8,078 nucleotides of DNA from JANJUB01 sp040081075 (GTDB taxonomy: Bacteria; Armatimonadota; Fimbriimonadia; Fimbriimonadales; Fimbriimonadaceae). Below the pieces are notes generated by a model. It did no database searches and was not told the DNA's origin. It worked only from the letters and a program-made list of their open reading frames with translations. The position numbers and the translations under genes are program-made. The stretch covers positions 1 to 8,078 of the forward strand of contig JBEBHJ010000092.1 in NCBI GenBank assembly GCA_040081075.1, read 5' to 3'. Below are positions 1-5,842 of the stretch, in pieces (within the stretch, counting starts at the first letter, position 1; every line of letters begins with the position of its first letter).

Positions 1-1492
1 CCACCACCCCATCCCCGTCCCCCTTTGGTGCCGGGGCAAGGGGCTTCAGATATTCTCGGAGTCCCTCGGGTCCACCTTCACGGCCGCAACCGCTTTCTCG
101 GTAGCCGCCAAATCCCGAGCTTGCATCGAACTGGTTCGTACAATTCACCCAAATCGTGCCGGCTTTGACCCTCGCCGCAATATCGTGAGCGAGATTTATG
201 TTGTCTGTCCAAACGCTGGCGGCGAGCCCGTAAATGGTGTTGTTTGCCAGCTCAACGGCTTCCCCAGGAGTTCGAAATGACATGGCGACAAGCACGGGAC
301 CAAAGATTTCGATTTGAGCAACTGTTGACGCGGGTTCTACATTGGTGAGTAGGGTTGGCGGATAGAACCAGCCATCACGCGGACATGTCCAAGACGGCTG
401 GAAGAGTTCGGCCCCTTCCTCGACACCCTTGTTGACGAGTTCATTGATCCTCTCAAGTTGGACGGGGGCGACGATTGCGCCGATATCCACGGCCTTATCA
501 AGCGGATCGCCAACCCGGAGATTTTCCATGCGGGTCCGAACCTTTTTCAAGAACTTTTCTGACACAGATTCCTGAACCAGAAGCCTCGATCCGGCGCAAC
601 AAACTTGACCCTGGTTAAACCAAATTGCATCCACCAAGCCTTCGACCGCGCCGTCCAAATCGGCATCTTCGAACACGATAAATGGCGATTTGCCGCCCAA
701 TTCCAGCGACAACTTCTTGCCCGTTCCGGCGGTTGCTTTTCGGATGATCCGCCCGACCTCGGTTGAGCCGGTAAAGGCAATTTTGTTGACATCAGGATGG
801 TTGACGAGACTCGCGCCCGTCTCGCCGTCCCCCGTAATGATGTTAACCACTCCAGGCGGCAACCCAGCGGCACTACAGATTTCGGCAAACAAAAGCCCGG
901 TAAGGGGGGTGAATTCGGCTGGTTTCAGCACGACCGTATTGCCACAAGCTAGGGCGGGGGCTATTTTCCAAGCCAACATGAGAAGGGGGAAGTTCCAAGG
1001 AATGATCTGACCACAAACTCCAAGCGGCTGGTGATTTGGAAAGAACTTCCCCACCATGGCCGCCCAACCCGCATGATAGTAGAAGTGACGTGCGGCTAAC
1101 GGAATGTCAAGGTCACGGGTCTCTCGGATCGGTTTTCCATTGTCCATGCTTTCCAAAACCGCGAACAACCGCGAGTGCTTTTGAATCTGCCGCGCAATTC
1201 CGTAGAGATAGCGACCGCGCTCTTCACCGGTTAACCCTTGCCACACAGGCAACGCCGCCCGAGCTGCCTGCACCGCGGTATCAACTTGCTCGCGATCTGC
1301 TTGTCCGGCAGAACAAAGCACGGACCCGGTACCCGGATTGAACACCTCGAACTGTTGGCTGCTAGGAAGCCAGGAGCCCCCAATGAACTGCCCAAAGTTG
1401 CGCCCGTGATGGTCGAGCCACTCGTTCACAAACTGCGGGCTCTCGGGCGCAGGCCCGTACTCCATCGTTTCAAGGATGTCGGTGACGCTCAT
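1..1492 (-). CDS. ALDH16-like NAD(P)-dependent aldehyde dehydrogenase, 3' end beyond window
   Basis: This gene oxidises an aldehyde to the carboxylate with NAD(P)+ in the cytoplasm; the substrate is not predictable. It reads open from ATG 1492 to the left edge, giving 497 codons without a stop. Visible ALDH landmarks are WNF with Asn167, KPAE with Lys190, FTGSTEVG at 240-247, LELGGKSP with general base Glu264, and FNQGQVCCAGSR with nucleophile Cys298. EIFGPV follows at 395-400. The N-terminus (ILETMEYGPAPES) and the block GGYRESGCGREGGPEGLREY at 462-481 resemble, from memory, human ALDH16A1, whose first domain ends there before a second ALDH domain. The reading frame continues past that point through an Ala/Pro/Gly-rich stretch, as a linker would. 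Vertebrate ALDH16A1 lacks the catalytic Cys; this copy has it. The start agrees with the ALDH16 N-terminus. Family assignment to ALDH is certain; ALDH16 membership is likely. Confidence 0.93.
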   Translation of the reverse strand, partial: MSVTDILETMEYGPAPESPQFVNEWLDHHGRNFGQFIGGSWLPSSQQFEVFNPGTGSVLCSAGQADREQVDTAVQAARAALPVWQGLTGEERGRYLYGIARQIQKHSRLFAVLESMDNGKPIRETRDLDIPLAARHFYYHAGWAAMVGKFFPNHQPLGVCGQIIPWNFPLLMLAWKIAPALACGNTVVLKPAEFTPLTGLLFAEICSAAGLPPGVVNIITGDGETGASLVNHPDVNKIAFTGSTEVGRIIRKATAGTGKKLSLELGGKSPFIVFEDADLDGAVEGLVDAIWFNQGQVCCAGSRLLVQESVSEKFLKKVRTRMENLRVGDPLDKAVDIGAIVAPVQLERINELVNKGVEEGAELFQPSWTCPRDGWFYPPTLLTNVEPASTVAQIEIFGPVLVAMSFRTPGEAVELANNTIYGLAASVWTDNINLAHDIAARVKAGTIWVNCTNQFDASSGFGGYRESGCGREGGPEGLREYLKPLAPAPKGDGDGVV

Positions 1493-1498
1493 CTTTCA

Positions 1499-1504
1499 AT
1501 TGTA
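1499..1504 (-). promoter_or_regulatory. Candidate -10 element for a leaderless ALDH transcript
   Basis: On the minus strand TACAAT (five of six matches to TATAAT) is followed by six bases, TGAAAG, and then the ALDH ATG. Transcription would begin at or next to the A of the start codon. No SD sequence is present at a usable distance, and no convincing -35 is seen. The placement matches the TANNNT-to-ATG spacing of leaderless genes in bacteria that use them. This is inferred from position and sequence only. Confidence 0.5.
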
Positions 1505-1513
1505 GCGGAGAGG

Positions 1514-1519
1514 TAGGCT
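1514..1519 (+). promoter_or_regulatory. Candidate -10 element for a leaderless bcp transcript
   Basis: TAGGCT fits the TANNNT minimum of a -10 box and ends seven bases before the bcp ATG at 1527. The only purine-rich stretch upstream, GGAGAGG at 1507-1513, is 13 bases from the ATG, too far for a normal SD. With just 34 bp between the two divergent start codons, this box and the opposite-strand box at 1499-1504 share one promoter island. The match to consensus is weak on its own. Confidence 0.35.
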
Positions 1520-1526
1520 TTGGTGG

Positions 1527-1979
1527 ATGCTCGAAGTAGGCCAGCCTTTCCCCTCATTTTCTTTAAGCGACCAAGATGGCAACATCGTCACCAATGCCGA
1601 CTTGCTCGGAAGGCAAACCGTGATCTTCTTTTATCCAAAGGACGACACTCCGGGTTGCACGATCGAAGCCTGTGAATTTCGAGACGCGTCGAACGATTTT
1701 GCGCCGGCCCGAGTGATTGGCGTGAGTCCGGATTCGGCCAAGTCGCATCTCAAGTTTATCAAGAAATTTGGTCTCAACTACACGTTGCTATGCGATACGG
1801 AAAAAGCCCTTTGCGAGGCGTGTGGGCTCTGGATCGAAAAGGTCTTCATGGGAAAGAAGTACATGGGAGTAGATCGGACAACCTATCTCTTGGATGGGGC
1901 CGGAGTCATCACCCATATTTGGACCAAGGTGAAACCCCAAGGTCATTCGGCCGAAGTTCGGGCCGCGCTCGGCAAGTAA
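1527..1979 (+). CDS. bcp: Thioredoxin-dependent peroxiredoxin, Bcp/PrxQ type
   Basis: This cytoplasmic thiol peroxidase reduces hydrogen peroxide and organic hydroperoxides and is recycled by thioredoxin. The 150-residue length is normal for the PrxQ group. The active site TPGCTIEACEF (41-51) holds peroxidatic Cys44 and resolving Cys49, the CxxxxC pair typical of atypical two-Cys PrxQ enzymes. FFYPKDDTPGC precedes it, and VIGVSPDS (63-70) and the DRTTYLLD strand (116-123) fit the thioredoxin fold. The segment between the active site and VIGVS is a few residues shorter than in many homologues. Cys89, Cys96 and Cys99 are extra cysteines. The start MLEVGQPFP matches the usual family N-terminus. 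It is the first gene of an operon with panB nine bases downstream, and it diverges from the ALDH gene. Confidence 0.95.
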   Translation: MLEVGQPFPSFSLSDQDGNIVTNADLLGRQTVIFFYPKDDTPGCTIEACEFRDASNDFAPARVIGVSPDSAKSHLKFIKKFGLNYTLLCDTEKALCEACGLWIEKVFMGKKYMGVDRTTYLLDGAGVITHIWTKVKPQGHSAEVRAALGK

Positions 1980-1982
1980 ACT
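1977..1982 (+). promoter_or_regulatory. Possible internal -10 element before panB
   Basis: TAAACT, which includes the bcp stop codon, fits TANNNT and ends six bases before the panB ATG. There is no SD sequence in the short gap. It may allow a leaderless panB-panC transcript in addition to read-through from bcp. Because the TAA stop itself supplies the TA, this is weaker evidence than the box at 1499-1504. Confidence 0.3.
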
Positions 1983-1988
1983 CTCCGC

Positions 1989-2774
1989 ATGGCAAACTTG
2001 GTAACGGCCCCCACGATTCTCGCGATGAAAGCGAGGGGCGAGAAAGTGGTCTGCTTAACGGCCTACGATTTCATCACGGGCAACCTAGCCGAAGAAGCCG
2101 GGGCCGACCTCGTTTTAGTGGGGGATTCGGTTGGAAATACCGCCCTCGGATTCCCAACGACGATTCCCGTGACGCTTGATCACATGATTCACCACGTTTC
2201 GGCAACGCGCCGAGCCGTTAGACGAGCGCTCCTGGTTGCAGACATGCCGTTTGGGTCTTACGGAGCGTCCGTGGAACAAGCAGTTAATTCGGCAACCCAA
2301 CTGGCCCGTGCCGGAGCCTCTGCCGTCAAGTTAGAAGGAACGTATTGCGATGAGATCCGAGCGATTGTTAAGATGGGAATTCCCGTCATGGGGCACGTTG
2401 GAATGACCCCGCAATCGGTGAATAATTTTGGAGGGTTTCGGGCTCAGGGTCGCGGAGAAGCCGGACAGCTAGTTATTGAGGCCGCAAAGGCGATTGAGGC
2501 TGCCGGTGCATTCGCGATCGTGCTTGAACTGATTCCTTCCGAACTTGCTCGGGCGATTACAGAAGCATTGTCAATCCCCACAATTGGAATTGGAGCCGGC
2601 CCGGAGTGTGATGGCGAGATTCAGGTGATTTACGATTTGCTCGGTTTTGGCTCTCATGTATTCAAGCACACAAAACGTTATATTGACGGGGGAGCGCTTT
2701 GCCGCGAAGCCTTGAAACACTACGTGGACGATGTTCGGGCCGGAAAATTTCCGACGTCTGAAAACACCGTATGA
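1989..2774 (+). CDS. panB: 3-methyl-2-oxobutanoate hydroxymethyltransferase
   Basis: PanB transfers a hydroxymethyl group from 5,10-methylenetetrahydrofolate to 2-oxoisovalerate to form ketopantoate, the first committed step of pantothenate synthesis; it is a cytoplasmic TIM-barrel enzyme. At 261 residues it is of normal length. Metal and substrate residues are visible: Asp46 in VGDSVG, Asp85 in ADMPFGSY, Lys114 and Glu116 in AVKLEG, and the catalytic Glu180 in IVLE. HVGMTPQSVN (136-145) and TIGIGAGPECDG (198-209) are further family blocks. The gene follows bcp by nine bases and overlaps panC by four bases (ATGA), so translation of the two is probably coupled. The ATG gives the usual N-terminus (APTILAMKARGEKVVCLTAYD) and lacks an SD sequence. 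Confidence 0.97.
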   Translation: MANLVTAPTILAMKARGEKVVCLTAYDFITGNLAEEAGADLVLVGDSVGNTALGFPTTIPVTLDHMIHHVSATRRAVRRALLVADMPFGSYGASVEQAVNSATQLARAGASAVKLEGTYCDEIRAIVKMGIPVMGHVGMTPQSVNNFGGFRAQGRGEAGQLVIEAAKAIEAAGAFAIVLELIPSELARAITEALSIPTIGIGAGPECDGEIQVIYDLLGFGSHVFKHTKRYIDGGALCREALKHYVDDVRAGKFPTSENTV

Positions 2775-3577
2775 GGGTCTTTCGATCGGTTGCCGAGTTG
2801 CAGTTTGATGCGCCGAAGGTCGGTTTCGTTCCGACTATGGGAGCTTTGCATGAGGGACACGTGAGCTTGATGCGCCGAGCGAAATTAGAATGCGGTTTTT
2901 GCGTGGCCTCCATTTTTGTGAACCCGACCCAATTCGGCCCGAATGAGGATTTCAACAAATACCCTCGAGATGAGGCGCGCGATTTCGAGCTAGCTAAATC
3001 GGCGGGAGTTGACGCGGTTTTTTGCCCTTCGGTTGAAAGCGTTTACAACGGGAGTACCACTACGGTCCGGGTCGGCGGTGTTACCGATCTTTGGGAGGGC
3101 CCCCTACGCCCGGGCCACTTTGAGGGTGTCGCGACCGTAGTTCATAAGCTGTTTGGCATGGTTCGGCCAACGATTGCCTATTTTGGCCTGAAGGATTTTC
3201 AGCAATGTTGCGTGATTGCCAAGATGGTTTCTGACCTCTACTTGCCGATTGAACTCGTGTTTTGCGAGACGGTGCGAGAACCGGATGGGCTCGCAATGAG
3301 TAGCCGAAATCGCTATTTGAGCCAAGAAGAACGAGCTCTTGCGCCAAGGATCTACGCCGTCTTAAATCAAGTTTCCGGCTCGACATCCGGACTATCCGAA
3401 GCCTTGCTGGAGGGAAGAACGGCGTTGCAGAACATCGGCTTTCGGGTTGAGTATCTGGCGGCAGTAAACACCGTCATGCAACCGATCGAAACCCGCGAGC
3501 CAAACTCGCGGCTGATCGTCGCGGCCTGGTTAGGTACAACGCGGCTCATAGACAATATTGCGTTGACCAAGTCATAG
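2771..3577 (+). CDS. panC: Pantothenate synthetase (pantoate--beta-alanine ligase)
   Basis: PanC condenses pantoate with beta-alanine, using ATP through a pantoyl-adenylate, to give pantothenate. The 268-residue protein has the nucleotidyltransferase HIGH-like motif HEGH at 27-30 within FVPTMGALHEGH, the FVNPTQFGPNEDF block (49-61), RPGHFEGVATVV (113-124), a slightly unusual FGLKDFQQ (138-145; FGEKDFQQ is more common) and the KMSKS-equivalent MSSRN at 176-180. The C-terminus is a little shorter than in E. coli (about 283 residues). Its ATG overlaps the panB stop as ATGA, with no SD of its own, so re-initiation by ribosomes finishing panB is likely. The beta-alanine source (panD) and ketopantoate reductase (panE) are not in this window. 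Confidence 0.97.
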   Translation: MRVFRSVAELQFDAPKVGFVPTMGALHEGHVSLMRRAKLECGFCVASIFVNPTQFGPNEDFNKYPRDEARDFELAKSAGVDAVFCPSVESVYNGSTTTVRVGGVTDLWEGPLRPGHFEGVATVVHKLFGMVRPTIAYFGLKDFQQCCVIAKMVSDLYLPIELVFCETVREPDGLAMSSRNRYLSQEERALAPRIYAVLNQVSGSTSGLSEALLEGRTALQNIGFRVEYLAAVNTVMQPIETREPNSRLIVAAWLGTTRLIDNIALTKS

Positions 3578-3587
3578 GGCAACGGGC

Positions 3588-3618
3588 CTGACACAGAACG
3601 CCCCAAATGTGGAACAAT
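3588..3618 (+). promoter_or_regulatory. Possible tRNA-Thr promoter
   Basis: CTGACA at 3588-3593 (five of six to TTGACA) and AACAAT at 3613-3618 (four of six to TATAAT) are separated by 19 bp. They would start transcription a few bases before the mature tRNA 5' end at 3629. The spacer is longer than ideal and read-through from panC is also possible, so this is tentative. Confidence 0.3.
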
Positions 3619-3628
3619 TAGGAGGCAC

Positions 3629-3703
3629 GCCGAAGTAGCTCAGGGGTAGAGCAGCTGTTTTGTAAACAGCGGGTCGCGGGTTCGAATCCTGTCTTCGGCT
3701 CCA
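3629..3703 (+). tRNA. tRNA-Thr, anticodon TGT, CCA encoded
   Basis: A complete cloverleaf can be folded. The acceptor GCCGAAG (3629-3635) pairs perfectly with CTTCGGC (3693-3699), followed by discriminator T3700 and encoded CCA 3701-3703. The D stem is GCTC/GAGC (3638-3641 with 3649-3652). The anticodon stem GCTGT/ACAGC (3654-3658 with 3666-3670) encloses the loop TTTGTAA with anticodon TGT at 3661-3663, which reads ACA and so Thr. The T stem GCGGG/CCTGT (3676-3680 with 3688-3692, two G-U pairs) encloses TTCGAAT. The gene is intact, and its 3' end abuts an integrase gene, marking it as the likely integration target. Confidence 0.96.
3676..3703 (+). other. Probable attL core within the tRNA-Thr 3' end
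   Basis: Tyrosine recombinases commonly integrate into tRNA 3' halves and regenerate the tRNA with an element-borne copy. Here the integrase gene ends 13 bases past the CCA, and everything to its right looks mobile. The core probably lies in the T-arm and acceptor strand. No second copy of this sequence occurs to the right within the window, so the exact limits cannot be fixed and the partner site must lie past 8078. Confidence 0.55.
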
Positions 3704-3727
3704 GTTCATTTGAACCTAGGCTTTTTT
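3704..3727 (+). terminator. Weak hairpin plus T-tract behind tRNA-Thr
   Basis: GTTCA-TT-TGAAC (3704-3715) is a perfect inverted repeat starting at the first base after the tRNA CCA, and six T residues follow at 3722-3727. The stem is short and A+T-rich, and the loop is only two bases, so termination would be weak. The repeat could instead be an integrase arm or core-flanking site. The T-tract also encodes the lysine-rich integrase C-terminus on the other strand. Confidence 0.3.
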
Positions 3728-4750
3728 GACCTTTGCCGCAGGTCTTTTATACTTGGCTTTTATACTTCTCTGAAGTCGATCACGGTCTACGTGGATGTAA
3801 TGCGTCTCTGTTGTTCGCACGTCGGTGTGTCTCATTAGCCTTCTTAGGGTGTCTTTATCGGTCCTTTGGGCCATTTCGCTAGCGAATAGGTCGCGGAGGT
3901 CGTAGACCGGGCACCGGGTGACATCGGCGGCGTCACAGGCTTCATGCCACTTCGCGGTGATCGTTCGCTCATGGTAGGGGTATCCCCCCATTCCGGGGAA
4001 GACGAAGGTGGAGGTGCGCGAAATATATTTGAGAAGATTTTCAACGAGTTCCGGTACCGGGATGGACTGGCGACCCATTTGAGTTTTGGATTGGCTAAGC
4101 GTGATCCACATATCGCCGGGTGCGCCTTCGATTTCGCTCCACATGAGGTTCTTTGCTTCGGACTTGCGAAGTCCCATTTGGCGCATGACCAAGAAGATGG
4201 GTTGGAATCGGGGGTCGGCATGGGCGATGACTTTCTCCGCATTGATCGCGGTGACAATCGGTTTCATTTCGGGGGTGTAGCTGATGGCGTCGGCGAGTTT
4301 GAATGCGTTGCGACTTGACCATCCGCATTTGAGTGCGTATTCGTAGAATGCTCTGCCTACGTCTCGGGTCATCTTTGCCGTTCTCGCTTTGGTGATCTTG
4401 GCGAGTTGGCGATCTACTATGATCGGCTCCAAGTTATCTATGCGAATCGAGCCGAACATCTTTTTAATGTAGGTGTCTCCAATCCACTTGTAGGATCGGA
4501 GCGTTGCCGGTCGAAGTTTCTTCTCTTTGGACTCAATCCAGATATCCCAAGCGGTTTCGACCTTCATGCCCTTGGTTGGCATGCGCCTTACTTCGCCTTC
4601 TTTGGTTGCGCTTACGCGGCTCCAAAAGTCGGCCTCGGTTTCTTTGACGCGTTGGACGAGGACGGTCTTGATTCCGCCAACGGTGATCTGCGTTCGGATA
4701 CGTCCGTCGGCTTGCTTTGATCCAGTGTTCTTTGGTCTTATTAAGCTCAT
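3716..4750 (-). CDS. int: Tyrosine recombinase (element integrase)
   Basis: This site-specific recombinase probably inserts and excises the element at tRNA-Thr. From ATG 4750 it has 344 residues. An N-terminal arm-binding-like region and an SAM-like core-binding domain (about 62-150) precede the catalytic domain (about 165-330). Catalytic residues are Arg195 in MGLRKSEA, beta-hairpin Lys222, Arg286 in YDLRDLFAS, His308 in LMRHTDVRTT and nucleophile Tyr318 in THYIH. The first position of the HxxR box is Tyr283 rather than His. The C-terminus is lysine-rich. The frame is open further upstream (to 4798), but ATG 4750 overlaps the preceding stop as ATGA and has AGGA nine bases upstream (4760-4763), so it is preferred. 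Transcription runs toward the tRNA, in an operon with the zinc-finger gene upstream. Confidence 0.93.
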   Translation of the reverse strand: MSLIRPKNTGSKQADGRIRTQITVGGIKTVLVQRVKETEADFWSRVSATKEGEVRRMPTKGMKVETAWDIWIESKEKKLRPATLRSYKWIGDTYIKKMFGSIRIDNLEPIIVDRQLAKITKARTAKMTRDVGRAFYEYALKCGWSSRNAFKLADAISYTPEMKPIVTAINAEKVIAHADPRFQPIFLVMRQMGLRKSEAKNLMWSEIEGAPGDMWITLSQSKTQMGRQSIPVPELVENLLKYISRTSTFVFPGMGGYPYHERTITAKWHEACDAADVTRCPVYDLRDLFASEMAQRTDKDTLRRLMRHTDVRTTETHYIHVDRDRLQRSIKAKYKRPAAKVKKA

Positions 4751-5757
4751 GGTTTGTTTTCCTGTGATTTTGGAGATATGTGGTTGGCCTTGCGGCACAA
4801 GTTACTGCAAAACTTAGCATCTGCACGTAGGTCAGGCTTGAGGTACCTCCCGCAGTGGAGGCAGCGGCGGGGCGATACGGTCGTTCCAGAGACTTCTTCT
4901 GATAACGTTACATACATTGCACCGAGTAAGTTCTTGACCGATAGAAACATGTGCTTTTTGGTGGGCCAAATGACCGGTGATACTGCCGTGCCTAACTCGC
5001 GGTTTATCATGTCGCATAGAGTCCATGATGCCGCTGTTGTTAGATCGGGATTGGAATTGGGCCAGCTGCTCCGACCTTGCTCGTCAATTTGTGGCATTTG
5101 CCGTTCCATTGCGTAATAGATAAGGGGATATTTCAAACCGCGTGCTATGTCGCTAGTTTCAGGGTCGAATGTAATCCCATAACCACGATTAGAGAGCATG
5201 CGAACTATCTCGGCCTCGGCCTCTGGCATATGGGAATTGCGAATGGCGTCCCAAAGTGACACGGCAATCCTCATCTTCGCGATCTCGTGTTCCCATGTGG
5301 CAAGTGACTCACCGTCGTCGGCGTAACCTCTCGGATTCATCACTAGCACGGCCAAACCCAACCTACCATGCATGTTGGCGAAATCCCTTATGTCATTAGA
5401 TGTTTCAAGCTTGGCGAAGTCGCGGTGCAAGTAACGGTTGTCTAAGGGCCTTGTGTGACGATCTCCGGGTAGTTCTTGATTGATTCCACCAGGGGAGCGA
5501 CGGGCTATTAGCCAGGGGTCGGTGAACAGAACGTCGGATCGAGCCCATTCGTTCATGTATCCGGTGAGGCCCGACATCATCGGATCGAATTGGGGGGTGC
5601 GTTGTTGTGGACGCTCGCCGGGCGGGTGAGCAGGTTGGTAATCGGTTGACCATTCGTAGCCATTGCTGTGGGTCATCCACCGAGCATTTAGTGCTCCGCG
5701 TTCTTTAGTAAATCGAAGCAGGTTTTGAACTCCGACCAATGATTTTCCTGTTTGCAC
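4747..5757 (-). CDS. Unknown protein with C-terminal four-Cys zinc finger, coupled to int
   Basis: I do not recognise a specific function. The 336-residue product ends in a CGNR-like treble-clef or ribbon motif: Cys299-x2-Cys302 (CLHCGRYL) and Cys317-x3-Cys321 (FCSNLC), followed by a basic tail, suggesting nucleic-acid binding. The middle (about 122-175: RDFANMHGRLGLAV, then ESLATWEHEIAKMRIAVSLWDAI) looks helical. No signal peptide or membrane segment is seen. The frame opens at GTG 5757 without an SD; TTG 5739 has AGGA six bases upstream (5746-5749) and may be the true start, giving 330 residues. The stop overlaps the integrase ATG, so the two are translationally coupled. Possible roles are integrase accessory factor, element regulator or cargo such as defence; none is shown by the sequence. 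Confidence 0.8.
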   Translation of the reverse strand: MQTGKSLVGVQNLLRFTKERGALNARWMTHSNGYEWSTDYQPAHPPGERPQQRTPQFDPMMSGLTGYMNEWARSDVLFTDPWLIARRSPGGINQELPGDRHTRPLDNRYLHRDFAKLETSNDIRDFANMHGRLGLAVLVMNPRGYADDGESLATWEHEIAKMRIAVSLWDAIRNSHMPEAEAEIVRMLSNRGYGITFDPETSDIARGLKYPLIYYAMERQMPQIDEQGRSSWPNSNPDLTTAASWTLCDMINRELGTAVSPVIWPTKKHMFLSVKNLLGAMYVTLSEEVSGTTVSPRRCLHCGRYLKPDLRADAKFCSNLCRKANHISPKSQENKP

Positions 5758-5770
5758 GGATAACTAGACG

Positions 5771-5786
5771 GTTAAATCGTGTTAAA
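5771..5786. repeat. Direct repeat GTTAAA with 10-bp period
   Basis: GTTAAATCGT (5771-5780) is followed directly by GTTAAAAGTT (5781-5790), so two GTTAAA copies sit on the same face of the helix in the divergent control region. Small excisionase/AlpA-type proteins often bind short direct repeats with about one-turn spacing, so these could be sites for the product encoded just to the right. With only two copies, chance is not excluded. Confidence 0.4.
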
Positions 5787-5810
5787 AGTTCGCTACTCGT
5801 CCGTCATATT
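5782..5810 (+). promoter_or_regulatory. Possible rightward promoter for the AlpA-primase operon
   Basis: TTAAAA (5782-5787) and CATATT (5805-5810) are separated by 17 bp, each matching four of six consensus bases. Transcription would start about 25 bases before the ATG and include the SD. The -35 overlaps the second GTTAAA repeat, which would let a protein bound there control it. On the opposite strand CATAAT (5817-5812) is a candidate leftward -10, so the two promoters may face each other. Confidence 0.35.
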
Positions 5811-5816
5811 CATTAT

Positions 5817-5830
5817 GTTCCATCGGGAAC
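5817..5830. promoter_or_regulatory. Inverted repeat GTTCC-ATCG-GGAAC, possible operator
   Basis: Two perfect five-base arms (5817-5821 and 5826-5830) flank a four-base centre, and the repeat ends directly against the AAGGAG ribosome-binding site at 5831-5836. As DNA it could be a dimer operator overlapping both divergent transcripts. As RNA it would form a small hairpin touching the SD of the AlpA-like gene. Either use is inferred. Confidence 0.4.
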
Positions 5831-5836
5831 AAGGAG
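5831..5836 (+). promoter_or_regulatory. Strong SD for the AlpA-like gene
   Basis: AAGGAG lies six bases before ATG 5843, a near-ideal ribosome-binding site. It fixes the start and contrasts with the chromosomal genes to the left, none of which has a comparable SD. Confidence 0.85.
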
Positions 5837-5842
5837 AAACAA

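Noticed and set aside
690..1341. Rightward open frames across the ALDH gene
   Set aside because: They are antisense to a continuous 497-codon frame with full ALDH motifs, and their translations look non-biological.
1500..1509. TTGTAGCGGA near the ALDH/bcp gap, identical to ten bases of the iteron block at 7994-8003
   Set aside because: It is a single copy in the chromosomal part with no tandem partner. A ten-base match within 8 kb is modestly unlikely but can be chance, and it overlaps the proposed -10 of the ALDH gene.
3584..3603. GGGC...GCCC pairing after panC as a terminator
   Set aside because: The stem is only four base pairs with a 12-base loop and no T-tract.
3844..4328. Long open frames on both strands within the integrase region
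   Set aside because: They are alternate-frame shadows of int: they lack family features, and the recombinase motifs in the main frame account for the sequence.
4751..4798. Sixteen-residue N-terminal extension of the integrase
   Set aside because: It overlaps the end of the zinc-finger gene and has no better SD. ATG 4750 with the ATGA overlap and AGGA upstream is the more economical start.
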